64,000 bases of DNA from Streptomyces sp. NBC_01689 (GCF_036250675.1 NZ_CP109592.1:2170001-2234000), one strand, 5' to 3'. Counted from the first letter of the stretch, positions 42,287 to 54,034 are shown. Numbers and translations are program-made. Notes: generated from the sequence alone by a model not told the origin.

Positions 42287-42319
42287 CGGGGCCGGGGATG
42301 AGCACCACTCCCGGCCCCG
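42287..42319 (-). terminator. Terminator of the sdh operon
   Basis: CGGGGCCGGG (42287-42296) pairs with CCCGGCCCCG (42310-42319) across a 13-nt loop, about 50 bp beyond the sdhB stop. Confidence 0.65.
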
Positions 42320-42368
42320 CCCGTCCGCACCCGTCCGGCGAACGCTCTGTGAACAAGTGCCCCCGGCG

Positions 42369-43114
42369 TCAGCGCCGTCCGGCCTTGCGGGTGGCGCGCA
42401 GCCACTCCTTGTTCATGCTGGTGATGGAGACCAACGGGATGCCCTTGGGGCAGGCCGTGGCGCACTCGCCGGCCAGGGTGCAGCCGCCGAAGCCCTCCTC
42501 GTCCATCTGGGCCACCATGTCGAGCACCCGGGTCTCGCGCTCGGGCGCTCCCTGCGGCAGCACGTTCAGGTGGTTGATCTTCGCTGAGGTGAAGAGCATC
42601 GCCGCGCCGTTCGGGCAGGCCGCGACGCACGCCCCGCAGCCGATGCACTCGGCGTGCTCGAAGGCGAGGTCGGCGTCCGGTTTCGGCACCGGCGTGGCAT
42701 GGGCCTCGGGCGCGGCACCGGTCGGCGCGGTGATGTAGCCGCCGGCCTGGATGATCCGGTCGAAGGCCGACCGGTCGACCACGAGGTCCTTCACGACGGG
42801 GAAGGCGGCGGCGCGCCAGGGCTCGACGTCGATGGTGTCGCCGTCCTGGAAGGAACGCATGTGCAGCTGGCAGGAGGTGGTGCGTTCCGGGCCGTGGGCG
42901 TCGCCGTTGATGACGAGCGAGCACGCGCCGCAGATGCCCTCGCGGCAGTCGTGGTCGAAGGCGACCGGGTCCTCGCCCCTGAGGATGAGTTCCTCGTTGA
43001 GGGTGTCGAGCATCTCCAGGAAGGACATGTCGGCCGAGATGCCGTCCACTTCGTACGTGGACATCGCTCCGTCGGCGTCGGCGTTCTTCTGGCGCCAGAC
43101 GCGCAGGGTGAGCT

Positions 43115-43118
<4 letters not shown>
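42369..43118 (-). CDS. sdhB: Succinate dehydrogenase/fumarate reductase iron-sulfur subunit
   Basis: A 249-residue electron-transfer subunit. The N-terminal ferredoxin domain has the 2Fe-2S ligands [10 protein letters not shown] and a later Cys in TSCQLH. The C-terminal domain has [14 protein letters not shown] for 4Fe-4S and [14 protein letters not shown] for the 3Fe-4S/second cluster set. Its ATG overlaps the sdhA stop (ATGA). Last gene of sdhCAB. With a single 5-helix SdhC and no SdhD, the complex resembles the B-type quinone-linked enzyme rather than the four-subunit sdhCDAB. Confidence 0.94.
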
Positions 43119-45073
<1,955 letters not shown>

Positions 45074-45075
45074 GT

Positions 45076-45783
45076 TCAGCTCACCACTCCGGTCATCACG
45101 GCCACGGGTACGGCGATGAAGCCCGCGGTCAGCACCAGCGCGAGGACGTTGGCGACGGTCTTGAGGGCGCGGTCGCGGGTGCGGCTGCCGGCGCCCAGGG
45201 TCTGTGCCGCGCTCCAGAAGCCGTGCCGGATGTGCAGGCCGAGCGCGAGCATGGCGACGATGTAGATCACGTCGCCGTACCAGGTCGAGAAGGTGTCGAC
45301 GACGTTCTGGTAGGGGTGTCCGGACTGGAAACCGCCGGAGTGCACGGTGCCGGTCGTCAGGTCGAGGAGGTGCCAGACGATGAAGAGGCCGAGGATGACG
45401 CCGCCCCAGCGCATGGTGCGGGTGGCGTAGCTCGACCGGGGCTTCGTGTGGACGTACCGGCTGGGGCGCGCCCGGATGTCGCGGCGGCTGAGCTGGTAGG
45501 CGGCGGTGGCGTGCGCGACCACGGCGAGGACCAGGACCACGCGGATGATCCAGAGGGCCCACTCGTAGTGCAGGAACGGTTCTCCGATGGTGCGGAGCCA
45601 GTGCGCGTAGTGGTTGAAGTCGCCCGCCCCGAAGAAGATCTTCAGGTTGCCGAGCATGTGGACGACCAGGTAGAGCAGCATGATCAGGCCGCTCACCGCC
45701 ATCACGGTCTTCTTCCCGAGCGAGCTGTCCCACACGGTGCGGGTGATGGACGGTCGTCGGTCCGTCCGCGTTGCCAGTGCCAT
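45076..45783 (-). CDS. sdhC: Succinate dehydrogenase cytochrome b subunit (di-haem type)
   Basis: A 235-residue membrane anchor with five hydrophobic helices: about 27-45, 75-95, 125-145, 165-185 and 208-230. Histidines suitable as haem ligands sit in [26 protein letters not shown] and LGLHIRHG. This matches B-type SdhC, which handles quinone and two haems alone. The start ATG at 45783 follows a TAGCGT box by 8 nt, suggesting a leaderless mRNA. First gene of sdhCAB, divergent from a LysR regulator. Confidence 0.92.
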   Translation of the reverse strand: MALATRTDRRPSITRTVWDSSLGKKTVMAVSGLIMLLYLVVHMLGNLKIFFGAGDFNHYAHWLRTIGEPFLHYEWALWIIRVVLVLAVVAHATAAYQLSRRDIRARPSRYVHTKPRSSYATRTMRWGGVILGLFIVWHLLDLTTGTVHSGGFQSGHPYQNVVDTFSTWYGDVIYIVAMLALGLHIRHGFWSAAQTLGAGSRTRDRALKTVANVLALVLTAGFIAVPVAVMTGVVS

Positions 45784-45791
45784 GACTCAGC

Positions 45792-45822
45792 ACGCTAGGC
45801 CGCCCGGAGCCGATCGGTCCAA
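45792..45822 (-). promoter_or_regulatory. Candidate leaderless sdhCAB promoter
   Basis: On the minus strand TTGGAC (45822-45817) and TAGCGT (45797-45792) are 19 bp apart, and the ATG follows eight bases later. The LysR palindrome lies about 20 bp upstream of the -35, where an activator would bind. Confidence 0.5.
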
Positions 45823-45841
45823 GACATGGTGTGGCTCGTTT

Positions 45842-45860
45842 CGATAGGGGTGACCTATCG
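45842..45860. promoter_or_regulatory. LysR operator candidate, perfect palindrome
   Basis: CGATAGG-N5-CCTATCG (19 bp, perfect arms) lies between the divergent sdhC and lysR genes. Its right arm overlaps the TATCGT box seven bases before the LysR GTG, which would give autorepression, while the site sits upstream of the sdhC promoter. Confidence 0.7.
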
Positions 45861-45867
45861 TGGTGGG

Positions 45868-46749
45868 GTGCAGTTCCAGCAACTCCAGTACTTCGTGGCG
45901 GTCGCCGAGACCCGCCACTTCACCCGGGCCGCCGAGCTGGTCCATGTCGCGCAGCCGTCCCTCTCCCAGCAGATCAAGTCGCTGGAGCGGGAGTTGGGGG
46001 CGGATCTCTTCCTGCGGGCGCGCGGCAACATCACGCTGACCGACGCGGGCGAGGCGCTGCTGCCGCTGGCCCGCCGTATCCTCGCCGACGCGGACACGGC
46101 CCGGCACGAGGTGCAGGAGCTGGCCCAGCTGCGCAGCGGCCGGATCCGTCTCGGCGCCACGCCGAGCGTGTGCACGGGCCTGCTGCCCGACGTGCTGCGC
46201 GCCTTCCACGACCGCTACCCCGGCATCCGGCTGCTGATCGAGGAGGGCGGCTCCCACGACCTCGTCCGGGAGCTCGCCCGCGGTGCTCTCGACCTCGCCC
46301 TGGTCGTGCTCCCGCTGCCCACCCCCTCACCGGCGCTGACCACGGTGGAGCTGCTGCGCGAGGACCTGGTGGTGGTGTCCTCGCCGGAGCGGCCCGCGCC
46401 CGGCGGGGGCCGTACGGTCCGGATCCCCGATCTGGAGGGCGAACGCATGGTCATGTTCCGGCACGGCTACGACCTGCGGGAACTGACCGTGGCCGCCTGC
46501 CGCGCCGAGGGCTTCGAGCCGGACTTCGCGGTGGAGGGCGGCGAGATGGACGCCGTCCTCGGCTTCGTCCGCTCGGGTCTGGGTGTCGCCGTCGTCCCGC
46601 GCATGGTCGCGACGCGGTCGGGGCGGGGCCTGCGGGTCACCCCACTGGCCCCGCCCGGACTGCACCGGACGATCGCCCTCGCGCACCGCAGTGACGTGGC
46701 GCCGCCGCGGGCCGCCCGGGAACTCCAGCGGATGCTGCTGGAGCGCTGA
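45868..46749 (+). CDS. LysR family transcriptional regulator
   Basis: A 293-residue LTTR. The N-terminal winged helix is [40 protein letters not shown] (about 1-40, cited in parts: [31 protein letters not shown]), then the effector domain with [14 protein letters not shown] and [13 protein letters not shown] 45868 has no ribosome site; TATCGT seven bases upstream suggests a leaderless transcript. It is 84 bp from the divergent sdhCAB operon and is its probable regulator. The effector, perhaps a dicarboxylate, is inferred only from context. Confidence 0.92.
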   Translation: MQFQQLQYFVAVAETRHFTRAAELVHVAQPSLSQQIKSLERELGADLFLRARGNITLTDAGEALLPLARRILADADTARHEVQELAQLRSGRIRLGATPSVCTGLLPDVLRAFHDRYPGIRLLIEEGGSHDLVRELARGALDLALVVLPLPTPSPALTTVELLREDLVVVSSPERPAPGGGRTVRIPDLEGERMVMFRHGYDLRELTVAACRAEGFEPDFAVEGGEMDAVLGFVRSGLGVAVVPRMVATRSGRGLRVTPLAPPGLHRTIALAHRSDVAPPRAARELQRMLLER

Positions 46750-46770
46750 GCCGGCCCCCGCCGGTGGGTG

Positions 46771-46792
46771 CGCCGGTCCTTCCGGACCGGCG
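46771..46792. terminator. Hairpin between convergent LysR and SDR genes
   Basis: CGCCGGTCC (46771-46779) and GGACCGGCG (46784-46792) form a 9-bp stem with a 4-nt loop, 22 bp after the LysR stop. Confidence 0.7.
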
Positions 46793-46856
46793 GGCGCCCC
46801 GACCGGAGGGCCGGGGCGCGTGGGGTCGTGCCGGGTGGGGACAGAGGTACGGGGTG

Positions 46857-47636
46857 TCAGCGGGTGGGGATGAAGCCACCGTCGATCACGAAGTCGCTTC
46901 CCGTGACGTTGGGCGCCCGGTCACCGGCGAGGAAGAGCACGACTTCGGCGACCTCGGACGACTGGGAGAAGCGGCCGGTGACGGTGGCACCGGACACCTG
47001 GGCGATCACGTCGTCCGGGGTGACCCCGGCGGCGGCCGAGACGGTCTCGGCGACTCCCCCGCCGCCGAGCCACAGCTCGGTCTCCACCGGGCCCGGGCTG
47101 ACGGTGTTGACCCGGATGCCCTTGGGCCCCACCTCCTTCGACAGCGCCTTGGAGAAGGCGACCAGCGCCGCCTTGCCCGCGCTGTAGTCGATCACCAGGG
47201 GATCGGGCAGGGTGGCGTTGACGGACGCGACCGTCACCACGGAGCCCTGGCCGGCGGCCAGCATCACCGGCAGGGCGGCCCGGGTCACCCGTACCGCGGT
47301 CAGCAGGTTCAGATCGACGGTGCGCTGCCAGTCCTCGTCGGTGACCGAGAGGAATCCGCCGGTGCGGGCCGGGGCGGCACCGACGTTGTTGACGAGGATG
47401 TCGAGGCGCTCACCGGCCGCCGCGACCAGCCGCTCGGCGGCCCCGGGTTCGGCGAGGTCGACGGGCACCCAGGTGACCGACCCCTCCTTGACCAGCGCGT
47501 CCAGCGCCTCCGTCGTGGTGCGGGACCCGGCGACGACCGTCGCGCCCGCGCCGGCCAGCGCCTGGACGACGGCCAGTCCGATGCCCTTGCTGGCACCGGT
47601 GACGACGGCGGTCCGGCCCTGAAGTTCCGTGCTCAT
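46857..47636 (-). CDS. Short-chain dehydrogenase/reductase
   Basis: A 259-residue classical SDR. Cofactor loop TGASKGIG (about 12-19), NNVGAAP, catalytic Ser in VVTVASVNA, and YSAGKAA with the Tyr-x3-Lys pair. AGGAG lies 9 nt before the ATG at 47636; a TTG three codons earlier is less likely. It precedes the alpha/beta hydrolase gene's stop by 118 bp on the same strand, so the hydrolase may be upstream in the same unit. Substrate unknown. Confidence 0.92.
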   Translation of the reverse strand: MSTELQGRTAVVTGASKGIGLAVVQALAGAGATVVAGSRTTTEALDALVKEGSVTWVPVDLAEPGAAERLVAAAGERLDILVNNVGAAPARTGGFLSVTDEDWQRTVDLNLLTAVRVTRAALPVMLAAGQGSVVTVASVNATLPDPLVIDYSAGKAALVAFSKALSKEVGPKGIRVNTVSPGPVETELWLGGGGVAETVSAAAGVTPDDVIAQVSGATVTGRFSQSSEVAEVVLFLAGDRAPNVTGSDFVIDGGFIPTR

Positions 47637-47754
47637 TCTTTTCAACTCCTGTGCTGTGAGGCCCGGTTCGAGGGGCTTCTGGGATGGCGTGGGTAAGTCG
47701 GTGGGTGGATGGGGGGACTCGTGCGGAGGCGGCCCGCCCGCCGCTCCGGTGTGG

Positions 47755-48579
47755 TCAGGGGTGACGGGTGTCCCGGCCCGGTATCCCCTGGCAGGCCAGC
47801 CACCGCAGGACGTGGTCGGCCACCACGCGCCAGCCGTGGTCGACGACCAGGGAGTGGCCGCGGTCGGGGAACTGCTTGAGCTCGGTGACCGCCGGTGAGT
47901 CGCCGTACAGCTTGTACGCGGAGCGGGTCACCACGTCGGGGACGGTGCGGTCGGCCTGGCCGGAGATCAGCAGCAGCGGCCCGCGGTCCGCGTTGCCGGT
48001 GGCCACCGCCGCCGGGGAGCGTCGCGCGAAGTTGGCGAACGCCGCCTGGAACAGCGGCCGTCCCGGCGAGGGGATGGTGAGCCGCTCGTACAGGTCGTCG
48101 GACTCGCCCCGCTCCAGCGCGTTGCCGAAGCCGTAGCGGAACTGCGCGGCGGTCAGGGAGACCGCGCGGCCGCGGTTCGCGGGGTTGCCCAGGACGGGGA
48201 GCCCCGCGCGCAGCTGCACCGGGGGCAGCGCCTTGACGCCCTTGATCTGGGCGGGATCGATGGCGACCGCGGCCCGGCCGAGACCCGCGCCGAGCAGCTT
48301 CTGCGCGATCAGGCCCCCGAAGGAGTGCCCGATGAGCACCGGCGGACGGTCCAGGCCGCGGATGATTCCCGCGTAGTGCTCGGTGACCTCGTCGATCCCC
48401 AGTCCCGCGACGGCCTCGGGGCGACGGCGGGCCTCGGCGACGGTGGCGGCCTCGCCGGGCCAGCCGGGGGCCAGCGGCTCGTATCCGTGCTCGTCGGCCA
48501 GGTCGGCCCAGGGCTGCCACGAGGTGGCGTGCAGCCAGAGGCCGTGGATGAGAACGACGGGGGTGCGCGGGTCGGGCAT
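47755..48579 (-). CDS. Alpha/beta hydrolase
   Basis: A 274-residue hydrolase. VVLIHGLWLHATSW forms the oxyanion region, the nucleophile elbow is GHSFGG (Ser about residue 93), the acid lies in ISGQADRTVPD and the base His in DRGHSLVVDHGW. Fits small esterases or lactonases. AGGAGAAGG lies before the ATG at 48579. It is followed by the SDR gene on the same strand. No substrate can be named. Confidence 0.9.
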   Translation of the reverse strand: MPDPRTPVVLIHGLWLHATSWQPWADLADEHGYEPLAPGWPGEAATVAEARRRPEAVAGLGIDEVTEHYAGIIRGLDRPPVLIGHSFGGLIAQKLLGAGLGRAAVAIDPAQIKGVKALPPVQLRAGLPVLGNPANRGRAVSLTAAQFRYGFGNALERGESDDLYERLTIPSPGRPLFQAAFANFARRSPAAVATGNADRGPLLLISGQADRTVPDVVTRSAYKLYGDSPAVTELKQFPDRGHSLVVDHGWRVVADHVLRWLACQGIPGRDTRHP

Positions 48580-49099
48580 GGCCTTCTCCTGGACTCCTCG
48601 GGGCCGCCTCCGGGGGCGGCGCGACGGGTCCACACTCCCCCGGCGGTCGGGGGCGCCGCATCGGTCGAATGACTGTGGTGGGCGACCGACAGCCGCGGCC
48701 GCCGGCCACCGCCCCCGTCGCCGGGCGCGGACAGCGCGCCGCCGGCGGCCGTCGTCACCGGCCGCCGTCGTCACCGGCCGTCCGCCGCGATCGTCCGCCG
48801 GCCCCGGGACCGGGTGACGAAACCGGCGGCCTCCACCGCCCTCCTCGGACACGCGCCACTCCCTGCGACACGCGCCGCCGGCCTCCGACACGCGCCACCC
48901 CACCTCCCCGACAACCGCTGCCTCCCTCCGACAGGCGCCACCCCGCCCGCTCCGACACGCGCCGGCGTCCGACACACGCCGTGACCGGCCGGCTCCGTGC
49001 CCCGTCGGGGGACAGGATCGTCGGTGGAACGGATCGGCAGTGGACCGGATCGCCGGTGAACCGGTGACGGAGTCCCCGGACGGATGTCCCGGCCGAAGG
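48580..49099. repeat. Gene-free gap with seven copies of a CCGACAcGCGCC repeat
   Basis: No supported gene in 520 bp. Between 48844 and 48980 a CCGACACGCGCC(AC/G) unit occurs about seven times with 17-24 bp spacing (copies near 48846, 48865, 48884, 48908, 48928, 48952, 48969; two degenerate). The last 100 bp hold repeated GATCG and ACCGGTGA motifs. Confidence 0.65.
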
Positions 49100-51826
49100 T
49101 CATCCGCCCTCGGTGGAGTTCCCCGCCAGCGCGTCGCGCAGCGAGGCCCGGGAGGAGATCCCGAGCTTCGGGAACACCCGGTAGAGGTGCGCCCCGACCG
49201 TGCGCGGCGAGAGGAAGAGCCGGGCGCCGATCTCCTTGTTGCTCAGACCGCTCGCCGCGAGTTCGGCGATCTGCCGCTCCTGCGCGGTGAGCGCCGCGGC
49301 CGGACCGTCGGCGCCCCGTGCCGCCGCGGCGCCGGCGGCCCGCAGTTCGGCCCGGGCCCGCTGGGCCCAGGGCACCGCGCCGAGCCGGTCGAAGGCCTCG
49401 GCCGCCTGCGCGAGGACCGTCCGCGCGGCCGCCCGTTCCCGGGCCCTGCGCAGCCACATGCCCTGGGCGAGCCGCACCCTGGCCAGCTCGAAGGGGTACT
49501 CCGCCCCGGCGGGGTGCGCCACCGCCCGCTCGAACGCCTCCCTGGCCCGCGTGTCGTCCTCGGTCATCGCCAGGGCGGCGGCGGTGAGGAAGCCGAGGTG
49601 CGGCGAGATCGCGGGCAGCCCCTGGTCGCGGGCGGCCACGGCGTGCGCACGGGCCTGTGCGGTGCGGCCGGTGTGCACGGCCGACTCGACCAGGTCCAGC
49701 AGGGTGCGCAGGGCCTGCTGCGAGTACGGCGTGAACGTGCCGGGCGCGGCGAGACCGCTCGCGTAGGAGTACGCGCCCTCGAAGTCGCCCGCGGTGAGGT
49801 GCGCGGCGGTGCCGATGGCCTCGGCGAGCTGGGTGAGGTAGCCGACGCCGCGCGGCCGGGCCCACCGGTCGAGGCGGTTCAGTGCCGCCGTGGCCGCCTC
49901 CAGGTCGCCCCGCCAGGCCGCGACGAGTCCGAGGAAGCCGTGGTACTGCTGCGCAAACAGCGCGTAGCCGTGGACGGCGGTGAGGTCCAGGCCGCGCAGG
50001 CCGGTGCGCTCGGCGGCGTCCCAGTCGCCGCTGTTGATCTGGTCCAGCATGACCAGTTGCAGCAGGGTCATCGCGTTGGTGACCGCCCCGCTGTCCGCCT
50101 CCCGGTCGGCGACCCGGCGGACCAGCGGACGCTGGTCACCGAGCGCGTCGAGGTAGTACGCCGCGACGCCCAGCCGCATGACGTCCCAGGGCTGTTCCTC
50201 GCCCAGCCGGGCGAACGCGTCCTGGACCCGTTCGCGCGCGCCCGCGCCGCGCCGCGCGAGGTCCCCGAACGCGTCACGGTAGAGGGCGGTGGACGACGTG
50301 CCGGGGACCTCGTCCGCCAGGGCGTCGGTCACCGTCCACAGGGCGGGGTCGGCGGCGAACAGGCTGATGGCGAGCAGCAGGTTGAGCAGCCGGGTACGGG
50401 TCTCCGGGTCGCCGTCCGGGGGCAGCGACCCGAGCGCGGCGGCGACCCGGCGGTGCGCGGAGCGGACGTCGCCGTCCCGGTAGAGCGACGCGTACGCCGA
50501 GGTGATCACGGCGGTGGGCGACCGGTGGGTTCCGGCCAGCCGGTCGGAGACCTCCCGCAGTTCCTGTGCCTGGTCGAGCAGCGCGGACTGGGCGGCCACG
50601 TAGGCCGCGTCACCGAGGCGGCGAGAGCGCGGTCCGGCGGCGGGGCTCAGTTCGGCGGCGCGGGTCAGCAGGGCGACGGCGGACGCCGCCGCGCCGCGGG
50701 CCGTGGCCGAGCGGGCGGCGCGCTCCAGGACGGCGGCGACGGCCTCGTCGGGGTCGACGGTGGCGGCCGCGAGATGGGCGGCGTGGCGTTCGATGTCCGC
50801 GTGGTGCAGCCGGGCGAGTTCCGCGTGGGCGGCGCGCCGCTCGTTCGGGGTGGCGGACTGCAGCAGGGCCGAGCGGACCAGCGGGTGGCGGAAGACGGGG
50901 TCGCCGGTGACGGCGTCCACGGTCAGCAGTCCGGCGGCCAGGGCGCCGTCCACCGCCCTGAGCCGGTGGCGGGCGCGGTCGGCCGATGACGGTGCCGCGC
51001 CGGTGCCGTCGAGGGCCGCGCGCAGCAGTTCGGTGCGCTCGGCGGCGGCGAGCGTCCTGATCCGGTCGCCGTAGAGCTGTTCGAGGCGCCGGGACAGGGG
51101 CAGCTCACTGGGCCCGGCGCCGTGGGCGGTGCCCTCGCGCAGGGCGCGCGGGAGCTCCAGCAGGGCGAGCGGGTTGCCCCGGGCCTGTTCGAGGACCTGG
51201 TGGCGGGCGGCCGTCGAGAGGTCCGGGGCGTGCGCGTCGAGCAGCCGGGCGGCCGCCCGGGGGTCCAGGGCCGGGACCGTCAGCTCGGGCAGCCCCGCCG
51301 CGTCCCACGCCGACGGGAGGTCCGCCCGTACCCCGACGGCCATGGATACGGCATGCGCGGACAGCCGGCGGGCGATGAACCGGCCCACCTCGGCGCTCTG
51401 CGCGTCGAACCAGTGGGCGTCGTCCACGACGACCAGCAGCGGGCTGTCGCCGGACACCAGGGCGAACAGGTCGAGTACGGCGACGCCCAGCGTCATCACC
51501 GAGGGCGCCTCACCCGTCGTACGCCCGAAGACGGTGTCGAAGGCCGCTCGGGTGACCCGGTCGAGGCCGGCGGCCTGCGGGAGCAGCGGGTGCAGGAGCT
51601 GGTGCAGGCCCGCGAAGGGAAGCTCCGACTCGGCCTCGACGCCGGCCGCGCGGACGACCCGGTGTCCGAGGGCGAGGGAGCGCGCCGCGGCCGCGTCCAG
51701 CAGGACGCTCTTGCCGACGCCGGCCTCGCCCCGCAGCAGCAGGGCCCGTCCGTCGGGGGACGCGGCCAGCGCGGACAGCTCGGCCAGCTCCGTCTCCCGG
51801 CCGACGATCGGCTGTTCGTCCGCCAT
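49100..51826 (-). CDS. LAL-type LuxR family regulator (large ATP-binding)
   Basis: A 908-residue regulator. The N-terminal ATPase has Walker A LRGEAGVGKSVLL (about 30-42) and Walker B LLVVVDDAHW. A long helical, TPR-like middle follows (about 300-820), and a C-terminal LuxR helix-turn-helix (about 843-900; LTAQERQIAELAASGLSNKE, RTVGAHLYRVFPKLG). GGAGG lies before the ATG at 51826. LAL regulators often control specialised metabolism or sugar use; no biosynthetic cluster is adjacent. Separated from the upstream c-di-GMP gene by a palindromic hairpin. Confidence 0.92.
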   Translation of the reverse strand: MADEQPIVGRETELAELSALAASPDGRALLLRGEAGVGKSVLLDAAAARSLALGHRVVRAAGVEAESELPFAGLHQLLHPLLPQAAGLDRVTRAAFDTVFGRTTGEAPSVMTLGVAVLDLFALVSGDSPLLVVVDDAHWFDAQSAEVGRFIARRLSAHAVSMAVGVRADLPSAWDAAGLPELTVPALDPRAAARLLDAHAPDLSTAARHQVLEQARGNPLALLELPRALREGTAHGAGPSELPLSRRLEQLYGDRIRTLAAAERTELLRAALDGTGAAPSSADRARHRLRAVDGALAAGLLTVDAVTGDPVFRHPLVRSALLQSATPNERRAAHAELARLHHADIERHAAHLAAATVDPDEAVAAVLERAARSATARGAAASAVALLTRAAELSPAAGPRSRRLGDAAYVAAQSALLDQAQELREVSDRLAGTHRSPTAVITSAYASLYRDGDVRSAHRRVAAALGSLPPDGDPETRTRLLNLLLAISLFAADPALWTVTDALADEVPGTSSTALYRDAFGDLARRGAGARERVQDAFARLGEEQPWDVMRLGVAAYYLDALGDQRPLVRRVADREADSGAVTNAMTLLQLVMLDQINSGDWDAAERTGLRGLDLTAVHGYALFAQQYHGFLGLVAAWRGDLEAATAALNRLDRWARPRGVGYLTQLAEAIGTAAHLTAGDFEGAYSYASGLAAPGTFTPYSQQALRTLLDLVESAVHTGRTAQARAHAVAARDQGLPAISPHLGFLTAAALAMTEDDTRAREAFERAVAHPAGAEYPFELARVRLAQGMWLRRARERAAARTVLAQAAEAFDRLGAVPWAQRARAELRAAGAAAARGADGPAAALTAQERQIAELAASGLSNKEIGARLFLSPRTVGAHLYRVFPKLGISSRASLRDALAGNSTEGG

Positions 51827-51858
51827 GCCCTGCCTCCCGCTCTCGCGCCGGGCCGCCC

Positions 51859-51884
51859 GGTGGTCTCCTGTCCAGGAGACCACC
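51859..51884 (-). terminator. Hairpin between the c-di-GMP gene and the LuxR gene
   Basis: GGTGGTCTCCTG (51859-51870) and CAGGAGACCACC (51873-51884) are perfect arms around TC. It sits in the 72-bp gap between two same-strand genes and so probably isolates them, but being only 33 bp before the LuxR start it could also be an operator. Confidence 0.6.
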
Positions 51885-51898
51885 CCGCGTACGAAGCC

Positions 51899-54034
51899 TC
51901 AGCCGGTGGCGTCGACCAGGGCCAGGTCATGCAGGCGCTCCGGCGGGCCGGGGCGGGCGTAGTACCAGCCCTGGGCGGTGTCGCAGCCCAGTATCCGCAG
52001 CTGTTCGGCCTGCGCGCCGGTCTCGACGCCCTCGACCGTGACCGCGAGATCGAGGCTGTGGGCGAGCGAGACGATGCCCTCGACGATCTTGAGATCGACG
52101 GGGTCCGCGGGGAACTGCTGCATGCCCTGGGTGAACGAGCGGTCCAGCTTGAGGATGCTCACGGGCAGTCGGCGCAGGTTGGCGAGGTTCGAGTAGCCGG
52201 TGCCGAAGTCGTCGAGGGCGATGTCCACTCCCATCTCGGCGAGCCGGCGCAGCGGCTTGAGGAGGTCGTCGTCGGCGCCGATCAGCGCGGACTCCGTGAC
52301 CTCGAGGCACAGGGCGCCGGCGTCGAGCCCCTCGCGCTCCAGGATGTCCACGGTGTCCTGGACGAGGCCCGGGTGGGTGAGCTGGCACGGCGACAGGTTG
52401 ACGTTGATCCGCAGGGGGCCGGCCCCGGCGTGCCGCGCCTGCCACCTGCGGGCCTGCCGCACCGACTGTTCCAGGACCCAGCGGCCGAGCGGCACGATCA
52501 GTCCGGTGTGCTCGGCGAGCGGGATGAACTGGTCGGGTCCGAGGACGCCGTGCTGCGGATGCAGCCAGCGCACCAGCGCCTCCGCGCCGTGCACGCTGCC
52601 GTCGGCGAGGTGCACCAGCGGCTGGTACTCGATGAAGAACTCGCCCCGGTCGAGGGCCGCCGGGAGCGCCGTGGTGAGCCCGTGCCGGGTGATGGCGCGG
52701 GCGTCTGCCTCGGGGTCGGCGAGCTCGAAGCGGTTGCCGCCCGCGGACTTGGCGCGGTACATCGTGATGTCGGCGCTGCGCAGCACCTCCGCGGGGCCGC
52801 GTTCGCCCGCCGGTCCCTCGACGATGCCGATGCTCCCGCGTACGGCCAGTTCACGTCCGTCGATGCTGATCGGGGTGACCAGGGCGTTCATGATGCGTCC
52901 GGCCAGCTCGTCGACCTCGCGCTCGGTGTCGGGGCCGATGGTGAGGGCCACGAACTCGTCGCCGCCGAGCCGGGCGACCATCTCGCCCGGTGCGGTCGCG
53001 CAGGACTGGAGCCGGTCGGCGACCTCGACGAGGAGCCGGTCGCCTGCCGCGTGTCCGAGGCTGTCGTTGATGGTCTTGAAGCCGTCGAGGTCGAGGTAGC
53101 ACAGACCGAACCGCTGGTCGTCGCCCGCGGAGAGCGCCTTCTCCAGGCGTTCGAAGAAGAGGGTCCGGTTGGGCAGTCCGGTGAGGGCGTCGTGGGTGGC
53201 CTCGTAGCGCAGCCGCAGATTGAGCAGCCGGCGCTCGGTGGTGTCCTCCATGAGGGCGAGCTGGTACTGCGGTTCACCGTCCGCGTCGCGCAGCAGGGAC
53301 ACCGTCAGGTTGGTCCACAGGGCGGTGCCGTCGGGCCGGTAGAAGGCCTTTTCGACGTGGTAGTGCTCCCGCTCGCCGCTGACCAACTCCTCGTAGAGCT
53401 TCCAGACTTGGGGCGCGTCGTCGGGGTGGGTCCACTCGGGGACGCGACGGCCGCGCATGGTCTGTTCGGAGCCGCCGAACATCCGAAGCAGGGCTCCGTT
53501 GGCCTGCAGGATGTTGCCTTCGAGGTCGGCGATGGCGATGCCTATGGCCGCGCCCTCGAAGACCGCGCGGAAGCGTGCCTCACTGGCGTGCAGTGCCTCG
53601 GCCACCGTGCTGCGTGCGTTCAACGCGGCCTGGTAGATGGCCTCCTGCTCGCTGAGGGTCCGCTCCCGCAGCGCCTGCGCGAATCCGGCGGCCATGGCGT
53701 GCTGCAGCCGTGCCGAGCGGGTGCGCAGGGCCTCCTGCGGTCCGTCCTCGCCGCAGTAGAGCACCAGATAGGCGTCCACGCAGTCGAGGGTGCGGCTCAG
53801 CGCCTCGGGATCGGTGCAGTGCGCGGAGACGATCGCGGCCCCCACCGCCTGCCCCTCGGCCGCCTGGAAGGTCCTGGCTCGCAGCGCCTCGCTCAACCGC
53901 CGTGCGAGCGGGATGAGTTGCTGCTCGAACTCGGGACGGGTCAGTGACGTCGAGGTGACCGGGAAGACCGCGCGGCTCCAGATCGTCGCGAACCTGCGGA
54001 GTCTGTCCTCCGGCCCGTCCGGTTCCGCGGTCAC
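51899..54034 (-). CDS. PAS-GGDEF-EAL c-di-GMP turnover protein, RmdA-like
   Basis: A 711-residue cytosolic signalling enzyme. An N-terminal helical region (about 1-140), PAS/PAC (about 150-270; RFRAVFEGAAIGIAIAD), GGDEF domain (about 275-440) with an intact ARLGGDEF at 354-361, and EAL domain (about 455-705) with EAL at 485-487 and DDFGTGYSNL. Both catalytic motifs look intact, so it may act as cyclase, phosphodiesterase or both. Domain order matches Streptomyces RmdA, a phosphodiesterase affecting aerial growth. GTG 54034 overlaps the methyltransferase stop by 4 bp (GTGA). Confidence 0.92.
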   Translation of the reverse strand: MTAEPDGPEDRLRRFATIWSRAVFPVTSTSLTRPEFEQQLIPLARRLSEALRARTFQAAEGQAVGAAIVSAHCTDPEALSRTLDCVDAYLVLYCGEDGPQEALRTRSARLQHAMAAGFAQALRERTLSEQEAIYQAALNARSTVAEALHASEARFRAVFEGAAIGIAIADLEGNILQANGALLRMFGGSEQTMRGRRVPEWTHPDDAPQVWKLYEELVSGEREHYHVEKAFYRPDGTALWTNLTVSLLRDADGEPQYQLALMEDTTERRLLNLRLRYEATHDALTGLPNRTLFFERLEKALSAGDDQRFGLCYLDLDGFKTINDSLGHAAGDRLLVEVADRLQSCATAPGEMVARLGGDEFVALTIGPDTEREVDELAGRIMNALVTPISIDGRELAVRGSIGIVEGPAGERGPAEVLRSADITMYRAKSAGGNRFELADPEADARAITRHGLTTALPAALDRGEFFIEYQPLVHLADGSVHGAEALVRWLHPQHGVLGPDQFIPLAEHTGLIVPLGRWVLEQSVRQARRWQARHAGAGPLRINVNLSPCQLTHPGLVQDTVDILEREGLDAGALCLEVTESALIGADDDLLKPLRRLAEMGVDIALDDFGTGYSNLANLRRLPVSILKLDRSFTQGMQQFPADPVDLKIVEGIVSLAHSLDLAVTVEGVETGAQAEQLRILGCDTAQGWYYARPGPPERLHDLALVDATG

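Noticed and set aside
48844..48980. CRISPR-like array
   Set aside because: Units of about 13 bp with variable spacing, degenerate copies and no cas gene.
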